Assembly (NCBI RefSeq): GCF_020184175.1
Contig: NC_065533.1
Location: 9,012,695 to 9,076,694 of the forward strand
Length of the DNA stretch: 64,000 bases
Source of the DNA: Aphis gossypii
Taxonomy: Eukaryota > Arthropoda > Insecta > Hemiptera > Aphididae
Direction of reading: 5' to 3'
Part shown: positions 24,071-35,430 of the stretch, one piece after another
How positions within the stretch are numbered: the first letter of the stretch is position 1
How the letters are laid out: each line of letters begins with the position of its first letter
Position numbers and translations under genes: made by a program
Notes under the pieces: model-generated
Told to the model about the DNA's origin: nothing
What the model saw: only the letters and a program-made list of their open reading frames with translations
Databases searched by the model: none

Positions 24071-24375
24071 TTTTTTAGTTGTTTTCTCAATAACTTTACG
24101 AAGCGAAATAAAAAGTAAAATAAAAACGAAAACTATATGTGATCTCAATAATGATGATACTTAAATAAATAAAGTATTTAAATAAAAAATAACACTATCA
24201 CAGATCAAGCTTATTTTCTCGGGAAAACGACGACTTGTAATTTTTATAAATTATTATTACTTATCATTATTTTTTTTTATCATAAATTAAAATATAAATT
24301 TTTGGCCTCGATAAGTTAAATTAGATTCTTGAAACCAACGGGGATGAAAATGTGTGTGTTTTGTCGAGAGCTTAC

Positions 24376-24489
24376 TTCCTTGTAACAATCTTTGATGCAG
24401 CTGCTGATTTGCCACCTAGCGTTCCAGTAGTGTTGACTAGTGTCTTCAGTTTGCTAACGCGCCGGTGGCTCAATGGCTGTATTCGGGCC
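24376..24489 (-). CDS. Treh: Alternative trehalase N-terminal exon (no signal peptide)
   Basis: A 114-bp GC-richer block with a good acceptor (TTTTGTTTTCAG|GGCCC) and donor (AGGAA|GTAAGC). One frame is open throughout: 1 base + 37 codons + 2 bases, reading ARIQPLSHRRVSKLKTLVNT and on to GKSAAASKIVTR. The two leftover bases (AA) join exon 2 (T AAT ATT) as Asn-Asn-Ile-Tyr-Cys-Tyr-Gly, in frame with trehalase, skipping the signal-peptide exon. The peptide is rich in Arg, Lys, Ser and Thr with no acidic residue, unlike a secretory signal; it resembles a cytosolic or mitochondrial-type leader. It has no ATG, but both upstream exon candidates supply one in phase. Alternatively it is a 5'UTR exon spliced to exon 1, where the same frame would be an upstream ORF ending soon after the junction. 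Confidence 0.6.
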
Positions 24490-25029
24490 CTGAAAACAAA
24501 ATAGAGAGTTTTACATTGGACGTGCGTATTAAAACAAAATAAAAACATATAATATATTATATGTGTGTAAAAAAATTATTAAATAAAAATAATATAAACA
24601 GTACGGTTATATATATAGTTGGGATATCTTCTCAGTGATATGATTTGTTTTCGTCTGTTCGCGACTTGATATATATAGGTACACGACGAATTTAATCTAT
24701 GTATACGATGAACTCATACGTAGTATAAAAATATATGTGTCTATTTATAAATATACACATAAACGCGCGTACGTATGTATTTCATAAAACAAAAAAAAAA
24801 TTATAAAACTAAATACAATGAAACAACAATATTGTTGAAAATTCGCGGATATTCATGCGTCCGTCTGCTGCGGTCGTCCGCGGCCACCGAAACGAGTTGA
24901 GAAACAACGCTCGCACACGACACCACACTTCGGAAACACGCACAAAAATCACACACAGCGGAAAGTAAAAATAAAAAAAAAAATAAATAATAACAATAAT
25001 TTATATTATTATTACTATTCAATTTTCAG

Positions 25030-25098
25030 GACACCCGCGAGTACGGGGACACGATCTCGGCGGTATCGTCGTCGTCGTCGTCGTCGTCGTCGCAGTAA
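25030..25098 (+). CDS. Candidate plus-strand terminal exon with serine run
   Basis: TTCAATTTTCAG|GAC at 25029 is a good plus-strand acceptor, followed by DTREYGDTISAV, nine Ser codons (the GTC repeat) and Gln, then TAA at 25096. It lies inside the GC-rich trehalase promoter zone on the opposite strand, where the antisense frame is open too, so chance is a real possibility. No upstream exon was identified. Confidence 0.18.
   Translation, partial: DTREYGDTISAVSSSSSSSSSQ
25066..25092. repeat. (TCG)n microsatellite
   Basis: Nine perfect TCG units in the GC-elevated trehalase upstream region; reads Ser on the plus strand and Asp or Arg on the minus strand. Confidence 0.95.
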
Positions 25099-25635
25099 TG
25101 TGCTGTAGCGTAGTGGCTAGCCGTCGTCGTCAACCACTCGACGACACAAAAAAAAAATAATTTCGGTCGTATGTGTGTGTAAGATTGTATTGAAATTTTT
25201 TTTTTCTAATTCGTGTTTCTCGTCTGCGTGTGTGGACCTGTGCTTTTTTTCGGTTGGCGCAGACACTCCACAGAATCGGCACTGACAGCCGAGTACACCG
25301 CCACCGCCGTTGCCGCAGCCGCCGCGCCGTTCTGCCTTGGTTCACTAAATATCCCTACCACCGCCGCCGACGTCGCGAATTATTATTGCCATTGCATAAA
25401 TTAGAGGGAGATTGTAATCGCGCGCGCACACACGCAAAAACGAACGCTCGCGCACGCAACACACTCGATACTCACTCACTCGCACGACCGCGGTATATTC
25501 TGCTGCAACGTGTGATTATTATTGAATTATTATTGTTAATTAATTATTATTATAATGTTAAGTTGTATATAGCTATACGGTCAGTATAAAAATATAAAAT
25601 AATCGATAATTGTTTTGTCAAAAAATACCACTTAC

Positions 25636-25661
25636 CGGCGATATGCAGATAATAATATCAT
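25636..25661 (-). CDS. Treh: Candidate second alternative start exon of trehalase
   Basis: ATG at 25661 followed by 26 nt reading MILLSAYR plus two bases, then a consensus donor CGCCG|GTAAGTGG. The two leftover bases (CG) join the G of the exon at 24489 to give Arg and continue in frame as MILLSAYRRARIQPLSHRR, for a 629-aa trehalase. A possible acceptor (TACCTAG|TTTAACG) some 50 bp upstream means it could also be a second exon after the one ending at 25780. The 5' limit of the exon is not visible. It is short, so chance is possible; the strong donor and correct phase favour it. Confidence 0.4.
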
Positions 25662-25779
25662 CGTCGTGCCGATTAGATAATACGTGACGCGCGTTAAACT
25701 AGGTACATGATATTGTAATAATATTGCAGATTATATAATAATAAAGGTAGGTACGATATTATAGGAGGTATGCACTCAC

Positions 25780-25866
25780 ATAATCGGGTCCGAAACGCCA
25801 CGGACCACGATGATTACTGTAGCGCAGCCGGACGACTACGTACTACAAAGACGACGAAATCGTATT
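25780..25866 (-). other. Treh: Candidate distal first exon of trehalase, start codon split by the intron
   Basis: GC-elevated segment ending CCCGATTAT|GTGAGTG, a strong donor (intron from 25779). It contains no ATG. Joined to the acceptor at 24489 (G GCC CGA), the junction reads GATTAT|GGCC, creating ATG across the splice with A at -3 and G at +4, in the exact frame of the alternative coding exon. The resulting protein would be 621 aa beginning MARIQPLSHRR. A TATA-like CTTATAG lies upstream near 25883 and the 5' boundary given is only a guess. Support is from splice and frame consistency alone; transcripts are needed to confirm. Confidence 0.5.
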
Positions 25867-25900
25867 GAGCGGAAAATGTCAAAACTATAAGACGGCTGTT
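25780..25900 (-). promoter_or_regulatory. Likely core promoter of the distal trehalase first exon
   Basis: Upstream of the donor at 25780 the minus strand has CTTATAGTTTTGAC (near 25890-25877), a TATA-like box, then TCAATACG near 25867, an initiator-like sequence about the right distance downstream. The segment is GC-richer than what lies beyond 25900. Weak, motif-level evidence. Confidence 0.3.
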
Positions 25901-28900
25901 ATTATTTTAATAACCTTATTATCTCGATTGCCAAAGCCCTAGATAACCTTTACTGTCGATTATACTAATTATTCATTCATCTGCACATTTCATATTGTTT
26001 TATACCAGCGATACACAACAATAAATTATTAGTAATTACTTATTAGTTAGTAATCGTTATTACTCATTCGTCACTTGTTTTTTTTACGATTATAATATAA
26101 TATAACGGAATATAATTTAATTCCATCCAATTTTCAGGAAAAATTTCTTGGTTTCAAAACGTTCAAATTGTATCGTCACTACTACCTTATATCAACTATA
26201 TACTTTTCAGTGGTTTTTTTTTTCAAATAAAAATTCATCGCTATAAAACAGTTTCTCGACATAGTCGACCTCATAGAAAATATGAGAAGGTTTCTCGCGA
26301 CTCTTTAAAACGTCTGTGCAGTATTATACGAGTAGTTGTATCATTAACAATATATTACGCGATTTCACGCTATTAAATGGAAATTCCGACAGAAATCTAA
26401 TGGATAAGTATTACAGTTAATGGTAATCGTTCATTTTATAAGAATTAGTAAAACTCAGAGTTAGTGATTTTACGAAAATGTATATTAGGTATTCAATATT
26501 ATTAATTCGACTTATATTTTATTTGAGTAAATCGTAAAATTATTTTATAAAAATAAATATATTTGGTGATATAAGGTGTATAAAAATATTTTTAACATCG
26601 ACGTAAGAAAATAAAAAAAAATTTAAAACTACCTAATGTATAATTAGTATATAACTCCGACGTTTTTACTTATTAGTTATTATTGTTTGCATAGATCTAA
26701 GCTACAGATGCACTTATTATTTATTATCATCGAATATATAATATATAATACACACAGATACATATCAAGGTAAATTAAATATTTTAGGTAATTCTCTTTT
26801 GTGTTTGTATACAAAATTGTTTTAGCGTTTACCTATGGATAGAGTGGAAGATATGAGAAAATTGATCTGTTGCAGAATAGACCATTGATACAATACATTA
26901 TTATGATGAAATTCGGTCACGTCTACCCATATATTATTATATCATCCATGTTTATGATTAAATCTAATGAAATTCGTAATTCCAAAACCAATAGTCTACA
27001 CTAAAATAATCAAATTTTATCATATTTACATATTAATTATTATAAGAACAATAATTTGTTTATAATATTTATATGGGTAGTATAACAAGTTTTGCGAAGT
27101 ACAATTTAGTATTTACTCACATCTAATAACACTTAGAAAAACTATTTCCCTTTATTCATACGATAATTAATAATTACAACTAAAATATATTTCCTAAATT
27201 ATAATTTATCAATTAAGTGTATTGTAAAGTATGGCATAGCCAATAGCCATGAATTTCTTACACGCCGTGCATACTTGAAACATATTTTGAGGTTTTTTGA
27301 GTATGGCCTACAAAGTAATTACTTTGAATTAACCTCAAATAAATTAAAAATCAATGGTACAAGGATAAAATCTACAAACTTTAAACTACATTTTCTCCAA
27401 TTAATTAAAAAAAAATCTTTAACGAAACACTTTTCATGAATGTATTAATACATTCGATAACTAGGTACATACAATAATTGAATATATTTTACTATTAATT
27501 TATATTGAGTAAAGTATAATTAACAAGTACATTATTAGCTATAAGGCAAACTATATTTACATACTTCTAATAATAGATTCTGAGTGTTTTAGAGTAATTA
27601 TTTAACAAATATTTACATATCTACCATTAATCATACATTTGGTAATAGAAAACTATAAAATAAAAACCTACAGAAGAAATAAATTTAGATAATAAATAAT
27701 TTGATATTTATAATAATTAATAACTAATAAGCCTTATATTTCATCTGATACATCTTGTTAGTTTATTGAGTTAAAAATATAGGACTCCCAATTATTTAAA
27801 TATCAACACTACTGTAAGACGTAAGTACTCGCTTATATAATATAATATATATACATATTTATACATAATTAATATTTTTTATTAGGACCGTGACTTGAAA
27901 CGAGTAATCGATGTTATGTTTTGTAAAGTTAAGTTTATTAGCATATTATACTTGCTTAGAAAATATTTTATATTTATATGCGGAAAAACGAATGTCAAAC
28001 CAAAAGTAAAGTAAAATTATCATATATTTGTGTCATTTAAAACATACCTATATACTTATTACCAAAACGGTATTAGTATAAAAAAAAATCCATTTAAACA
28101 AAATATAAAAATCAATCATTTTTACATCAGTTATTAGTAAAATTCGTGGTATATGCTACATAACTACATAATATTATTACATTTAAATATTAATATAAAA
28201 ATAAACCTTTATTTTTAAATGTAAAAACCGACATTGAATTATTTTTCATCGATTTTTAAAATATGAAGTATTATTCACTAGCATTTTGTTTATCTTAATT
28301 AGTTAATATTTTATTGATAAATAAATATTTTAACAATTATTCGAATTGTTTTATTCTATTAATTTTTAACCATTTTATCGTGTGTCATATATTATGAAAT
28401 TTTTTAATATTTTACCATACAGTGAAAATGTATTTATAAAAAATGAAAAATGAAAATATATAATTTGTATTTACTGCTTAAATTTAGACATATAAAATAT
28501 ATATCATACATATTTTTTCATTGAGAACTAATAACAGTAGAAGAATATCATTGTTTTCATAGTACTTCCTTAAAATATACATGTTGACATATATGTGTAA
28601 GTATAATTAAAAACCATATTCTAACATTTTTTTTTTTTATATTATCGAGTTTAACAAAAATTATCAATACTTATTACAATGTTACTAGATAGTAGATAGT
28701 AGATACTAATTATTATTATTAAATCGTACGTGTAATATGTAATAGTTGCCTTTTTTGAAATTTTTTTTTAAATTAAGATAAGTTAGTTTGAATACAATAT
28801 TGATTTTCTGATAATTAAAGTTGGGTTTCAACATCTAAAGATTTAAACTATATTTTGAGTTATTTAATACATAACATTATAGTAAAAATTAAGTGAAAAA

Positions 28901-31408
28901 ATCCTAATTACTCTATATTCTGTAATATTCGAATTTGTAAAAAAAAGTATACGTATAATTTAAAAACACGAGATTAAAAAAACATGAGTATTTAACCAAC
29001 TTGACCTTGATATTTTTGCACTCTTAGAGGCCTAAAGGAAATATTACCAAGGCTAATAGAAAATAATAAAAGCAATTTCGTTTGCCGTAGAGCAATATAC
29101 ATACAAATCATTTTAAATCCGAAAGCATAAATTAAGAGTGACGTCACTTTAAGTATAACTCATAAAAACATGGTTAGAGTCTTAGGTACTTACTACCTAT
29201 AATAACATACATTATTTACAATAATATTTCTAATGTAAGTTAATTTTAAAATATACATGTTATCTAGGTAAACTAGAGTTAGATTTGACTTGTAACACAA
29301 TCGTATGTATATACCTAGTCAGTATTCCAGACAACATTTACTTTAAAAATACTTTTTAATAGTACAATTTACAGAAGGGAAATTATTGAATTACATAAAT
29401 AATATGTAATAATATATTATTAAGCAATAAAAAAAGAAATAATTTTAAACTATACAAAGCGATATATTTTTTAAAGATGATTTATTGTTAAGAATGATCA
29501 AAATATAATCATATCACAAAACTTGAATGACAAGACACATTAAAAATGATTTAATTATTTAATTGTTAAAAATAATTTAGCAAATAACCTGATAAAGTGT
29601 ACATTACAAAACATATATTATTTACTTATTTATTTTTTGTAGTTTTAATTAAAAACAAATCGTGATTTAATAATTGAAATAATTAAGTTATTATTAAAAA
29701 CTGTGTGTATAGATTATTTTGTACAACCGTTTCAGTCAGTTTCAGATAAGAAACATAAAATGTAATATTATATATTGTTGGTATTTTTGATTATTTAAAG
29801 ATTACGTTGATTATAATATTTATAGTTCATACAATTAAAATATAGAATAAATTTGTTTTTATTCTAAAATTCAAACACACATTTCTATATCATAAAAAAA
29901 CAGTACATACTTATTCTTTATTATTAGAAATCGCACATTATAAAAATTAACAATTATTATAGTAGTGTATTATAATATGGATGATAATCCATTAAATGTA
30001 CAATATTTGAATAAGTACAATAAATAGTTGAATTTTATACACTAATAAATGTCATTTATTAGAGATAATATTGTATAGTTGAACATAAATAATTAAAGAA
30101 CACAAGTTTAAAATAAATTTTACTTTAGTCTTTTACAAAAAATATATTAACAACTAATTAAATTATAAGATTTATATTGTTTCTATTTATTTTAAACAAA
30201 TCAAGATTGGTATAAATATACTTGTATACTAAAAACCATATTATTATGTAAAACTATTAAAAACGAGTATGTTATAACCTGTTGGTTGTTAGTTTTTATG
30301 AATATAGAAAAAATACTGAAAAGCATATTGAATTGATATAAATTACATATAAATGCAATTGTGCATGGCATTTGGGATATTTTTTTACGATTATTTTACT
30401 AGTTATTGTTTAATTTATAATAAATAAAAATAAATCAATATCTTTAAATGCTTGATAAGTATAATATAACGTTAATAATAATTGTTTATTCTTATTACGT
30501 GCTTATTAATTGTACATAAATCGCATAGGAATATAAGTAATCTTATTATAATTCTTATTGGATTGAAATTATTCAGGAATATAAGAAGAATAATGATGAT
30601 ACATTATCTTATATAGTATATATACTTTGCGCAAAAAAAATGGGGGAGAAAGCCTGATGTAGAAAGTAAGAATTAAACAGCTTGCAACTTCATTAGAATG
30701 ATATGAAATGAAAAAAAAGTATATTTGTAGGTACATATAATAGGTGTAATCGAAAAATGGTTAATTTGTCTTTAGAAACGGGGTAATTAAAGTTTAAAAG
30801 GCATTTTTTATAAATATTTTTAATTAATTTCATTATTTTAAAAATAATTATTGTTATATTATTAATAAGTGATTATCGTTAAGAAAAATAAAAAACAGTA
30901 GTCAAGTTTTCGAAAGTGAAAATTAATCAATATTTTATGGTTTTCTTAGAATTGTTTAGCAATAATGTAGGTTTACCTATTCCCATAGAATGTATAGATG
31001 GGTCTTAAGTAGAGTTCTTAGACCTTTTTATGCAGTGGCTCAACCAGGAAGTTATTTATGTTTCGAACACAATAGAAACTGTAAAAAAAAATTGGACATA
31101 AATATCGTGGAATTTTGTATACATAATTTATGTTATAAAAAATGTACCTATATTACTTTTTAGAGCGAGGTGAGTGAAAAATAAAAATCGATAATCGAAG
31201 ATGAGGCGAGAATCTTTCTCATGTTCGTATTAACAAGACAACCAACAATTTTTTTTTTTTATTTACCTTTTTAATACATTTAATACCTACAATGTTTAAA
31301 TAAACTTCAACAAAACATAGTACTCTAAAAATACTTTAATTTATAATAATTTTAACAATGAGAGAACACTACTGTATATATAAGTACACATCCTCAGTAA
31401 AATTATAT

Positions 31409-31442
<34 letters not shown>

Positions 31443-31688
31443 GTGTATAATATATATATATATATATATATAAATGTTATGCATTTTCGAGTCCGTTGAA
31501 CGATAAAAACTAATAGAAGATAATCAGGCTAAAAGATGCAGTAAGGTCAACGAGAAGCAATTTGCACTGATCGTTATAAAATACTTGACTGATGACCCTG
31601 AAGGGCGGTGTTTGCTTAACTTACTAAATAATAGAAATTTAAACGTCAATACATGTAGAAAAGAAAATAATTCATAATTCAACCACTG
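25901..31688. other. AT-rich intergenic DNA upstream of trehalase
   Basis: No open frame, exon-like GC patch or known RNA seen. A 12-bp palindrome AGTGACGTCACT is at 29137-29148. The mixed dinucleotide repeat lies at 31408-31472. Confidence 0.6.
31408..31472. repeat. Compound (AC)n-(AT)n-(TA)n microsatellite
   Basis: AC units to 31430, AT units to 31442, then after ATGTGTATAA a TA run to 31472. The last part can fold on itself. Confidence 0.93.
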
Positions 31689-32142
31689 GTAAAATGGGGT
31701 TAATTTGATATTGCGGTGCTACTTTGACAATTGAGGTTTTGTTATGAAATGTATAGTTGATAATCTGTACAAATTATCGTTTTTAATATTTAGTCGTTTA
31801 GTACATCTGGTTAGTAGAACTGGTTTAGAAAAAAATATGTATCAATCCCCACTTCGCTTATATTAAAATAAAATTTTTTTTAAAACAACATTGATATAAT
31901 GAATAAAAATAGGGGGTATCAAAGTAACCCCATATTATGAGGTCAAACTTTGATAGCTACATATAACTTTAAAAATATATGTGTTAAGATTTAAAAAAAA
32001 AATTTTTTTTATTGATTCTTGCAGAGAAATGATATTTGTAGTAAAGAAATTTATTAATACATGTTTCTTTACAATAGCATTAGTTAAATGGAAAATAAAA
32101 CCAAAAAAACTAACAACAATTTTCAAAGTAGCCCCATTTTAC
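31689..32142. repeat. Terminal-inverted-repeat element, GTAAAATGGGG ends
   Basis: The left end GTAAAATGGGG and, after an 18-base interruption, CTACTTTGACAATTG match the reverse complement of the right end (GTAAAATGGGGCTACTTTGA then AAATTG). A third, inner copy of the motif is at 31917-31933 (TATCAAAGTAACCCCAT), and a related one, AATGGGGTAACTTTGA, lies far away at 39611-39626. Non-coding; the two overlapping ORFs inside are low-complexity. No clear target duplication found. Confidence 0.6.
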
Positions 32143-34439
32143 ATCTGTTATCGTCACAATAATACAATAGTTACGAAAATATATGTAATATGGATAGTTG
32201 AATTCGTTAAATGTATTTCTATAAAATTCTACTTAACATTTGGCTAAAATAATTTTAAATTTCTCTCTTAGACATATATACTAGTAGAATAACACTTATG
32301 CCAAATTATTTTTAAAAAAGCAAGCGTTTTCAAAAACAAGACAATATGTTGCCAAAGTTATTAAACTTCCGATCTTATTTAAAGTATTTTAAATTTAAAT
32401 GAATCCTAACCTACGTCATTTTAACGTCAACGGTCAAACTGTAACTATATATAATATATTATATGAAGTTATAAGAATTACTGTTTTCAACAAATAGTAA
32501 TTTTTTATGATACAAAAATGTTAAAAATATTATTAAATAACAATCATTACTAAATAAACAAAGTTAAAGTTACATTTTCGCTATGATTGAGTATGTACCT
32601 TAGGTATAGTAAAAACAATATTAACTGTAAATTTACGTCAACGTATATTATAATTATACCGTGCTGGCGCTCTCAAGTCTGGGGAATATGTTGTGCAGTG
32701 TTATATAGGTAGCTGACATCATTTCTATTTATTTAGTATTGATAACAAAAGCACAACGTAGACAAAGTTATAATTGTTATTTAAATTTTTCATCTAATAA
32801 TTAAAAACATTTATTTTGTATTTATTGGTATAGGTATAAATATAGGTTATATTATAAAACTATATTTAAGATACAATTATACTAATACATTGGACGTCTG
32901 TGTACATTTTAATTTTTATAGTTACGTCAAAATCTTATAAGTGATAAAACACAATTAACCATGGTTGGGCCATATTTTTAATTATAGTATAAATCGATGT
33001 ATAATTATATTATTATAATCACACCATAGTCATAAATAATAATTGATAGTTATGATATACATACCTATACTATAAACATACAGTATGTATCATTACTAGT
33101 TTGAAAAAACTTTAAGCGGAATAGGAAAATTAGTATATCATGGCACAAAAAATGTGCTAAACAATGGTTTCCTTCTTCTTTCTAAAAATGATTCTTATAT
33201 TTTAGAACTTTTATAATATATACTGTTTAAAATAATTGACATAAATTATTATTTTTAATACTTACATATTATCTAAATCCTAGATCAGTTTTAGTATTTT
33301 ACTTACACATATAAAAACATTACGAATACTTTACTTAAACTTTAAACTCGATAAAATATTTAAATTTATAATGTATACTTCACCTAATACAAACAATATA
33401 AAATATCATATTATTAAATTTGATAGAAAATTAAAGAAAAAACAATTTAAGCAGTTAAGGTTTTAATATTGAAAATAATAAAACGTGTTTAATCATGGGA
33501 ACTACAATAAGCATAAAATAAATAAAATAATTAATTTGTTATCCAAATTAAACTATAAAAACGATAAAATTAGATTATATTTTTTCAATTCTGTCCACAT
33601 TACATAAACTATATTTAAATTGTACATACTTATAAATTAATAATTAATTATTATTTAAATAAAATTTTAGTTATCATAAATTTAGTAAGATTTCTTATCG
33701 AGTTCATAAATTACCTAATTCTTAGAAATTACAATTCATCGATCGTTAAGTAAGAAAACACGGAAGATAATACACACGATTGCACGTAAGTAAGGATATT
33801 TTATCAATTTCGTCGTAGTAGTAGGTATAGTAAGACACGTTTAATTGGAAAACTATTTTTGTACACGTCGGAATGAAAATAATAATTTATAGTCTTTTAA
33901 ATAATAAAATAACTCACGATTCCTTCACCAACATAATATAACTAGGTATTATAACGCTATGAACCCTGTACGTTAAATATGCTTTCGGTCACTACTAACT
34001 AGATGCTAATTTTTCTATTGATGCGTAAGACTTTTAAGCACTCTTATCTGAAGCATGAGAGCAATCGCAAATTCACAACTGTTAATAAATCGACCAAACT
34101 ACTAGGCTTTACTTTCAAGGGCAAATCGTTTTTAATTTTGTCTTATCAGATATCGCAACGATTCTGTTATCTTCGTCTCCTGGCATAAACCATACAGTAA
34201 TACAAATTACTCTATGATATAAATAGTAAATACATACAACTACCGCAGGCAACCAATGGAGGAAAAATTAATATTGTTATTATTCCAAAATGTATACCTA
34301 TGTGAATTATTCACTAAATTATTGACGAAATAGACGCCCCTCGCTACCGAAAACGAAACACGTAAAACGTAATAATAATACTTAATTTATGGCGTTTAAA
34401 AATATATTGTAGTAGGTAATAATTGTGTTCTTACGTACG
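32143..34439. other. AT-rich intergenic DNA
   Basis: No gene seen. The ORF at plus 34003-34188 is short and unsupported. Confidence 0.55.
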
Positions 34440-35430
34440 ATTAGACCAAGACAATATTAATTATTATTAGACAAGTACAATGTACATACTGTAGGCAATG
34501 TGCAACAACGGTTTTTTGAAGCCATTGACAACAACGTTGACGCCGATGAGATCGAAATGTGTTCGACGGCGGATTGGAAAAACGAAGAATCGACCGGAAA
34601 TCGGAACGAGAAAAGCGGTGAAAAACTAAAATCAAAATCAAAACGTGAAGACGGAACTGCAAAAATTACGTTCGTGACGGCAATTGACGTTACTGTGCCG
34701 CGTGCCGCTCGTCGTATTATTTTCTTTGGCTACGGTCACCGCCACTATACTGCCGCCTCCACCACTGCCGCCGTATAGTCGTCGCTACAATGCCGACTAA
34801 AGACGACGAATGGAAGAGAGGTTGGCGCATTAATATAATAATAATTGTAATGCTGCTGCTGCTGATGATGATGATGACGATTATAATAATAATCGTGTGA
34901 TATGATGAATGATGATTGAAGGTTTATGGAATCACGAATGATCGAAAACATTACACGACGAGAGTATAAATGTAATAGGTATATTATAATATACATTTAT
35001 ATGATATAATTTAGTCGAGCATAACGTTATTTAATTTAATCGCGAGTCCGTCGTCGTGCTATTTTAACGATTTGACACGGGCGTGGGATGACGATTTCCG
35101 TCTTAATTTAAGCAATTGTTTGCTGATGTAAGCTTGTTTGGTTGCTCGGCTATGTGTCCCTATCTGTATATATATATATTATTATTAATACACACGATTT
35201 CTCAACAGTACGTAACCGCATACCGCACTAAATATCGTGGTAGGTAAGTACGCGGTGTCTCATGGAAGAGCGTTTAAACGAGAGAGATCAATTTTCCTAT
35301 TCTCCGTTTACGTCGTGCCAAATCCGTGCATTCCATCCCTAATAAGTTGTGACACGCGTAATTGTTTATCACGCCGTGTAGTTGTTATTTCTACGAAACG
35401 CGTATTATTATTAAATAAGTAATGCGCGGT
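34440..35430. promoter_or_regulatory. GC-elevated, stop-poor island
   Basis: CpG-rich relative to both flanks, with ORFs open on both strands (plus 34500-34778, 92 codons from a GTG; minus 34441-34662). The plus frame is charged (EEST, KSKSKRED) and not obviously low-complexity, but has no in-frame ATG and resembles nothing I know. A strong plus-strand donor GTGGTAG|GTAAGTAC ends at 35243. It resembles an insect promoter with a first exon whose coding partners are not recognisable here. Confidence 0.3.
34790..34900 (+). CDS. Possible 36-aa single-pass membrane micropeptide
   Basis: ATG at 34790 reads MPTKDDEWKRGWRIN followed by 21 almost uninterrupted hydrophobic residues (Ile, Val, Leu, Met, one Thr) and TGA at 34898-34900. 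A charged head plus one membrane-length segment is a coherent layout. However, the hydrophobic part is encoded by CTG, ATG and ATA triplet runs that look like microsatellite, so it may be an accident of a simple repeat. No homologue is known to me. Confidence 0.15.
   Translation: MPTKDDEWKRGWRINIIIIVMLLLLMMMMTIIIIIV

Larger units (their letters stand above)
24800..25560. promoter_or_regulatory. GC-elevated, CpG-bearing region upstream of trehalase
   Basis: Against very AT-rich surroundings this stretch is rich in CpG and in CGT/CCG triplets, with the (GTC)n run at 25066-25092 and CCGCCG blocks around 25300-25375. Both strands are stop-poor, so several ORFs overlap here (for example plus 25213-25404 and 25230-25589, minus 24801-25022 and 25130-25345); none resembles a known protein, and their overlap on both strands suggests composition rather than coding. 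A minus-strand donor GTGAGTGAG lies near 25476. Best read as the promoter or 5'UTR zone for trehalase, possibly bidirectional. Confidence 0.45.

Noticed and set aside
24070..24148. Longer trehalase start at 24148
   Set aside because: In frame, but it gives two hydrophobic blocks and a worse signal peptide than the ATG at 24070; kept only as an alternative.
24464..24491. Plus-strand GCCGGTGGCTCAATGG looks like a tRNA 5' end with a box A
   Set aside because: No box B (GGTTCGAATCC type) or acceptor-stem partner follows within 60-100 bases, and the same bases are explained by the minus-strand exon.
31047..31066. CAGTGGCTCAACCAGGAAG (and CAGTGGCG-type words at 827, 11675, 59643) look like hAT-like termini
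   Set aside because: No inverted partner or target duplication could be found for any of them within a plausible distance.
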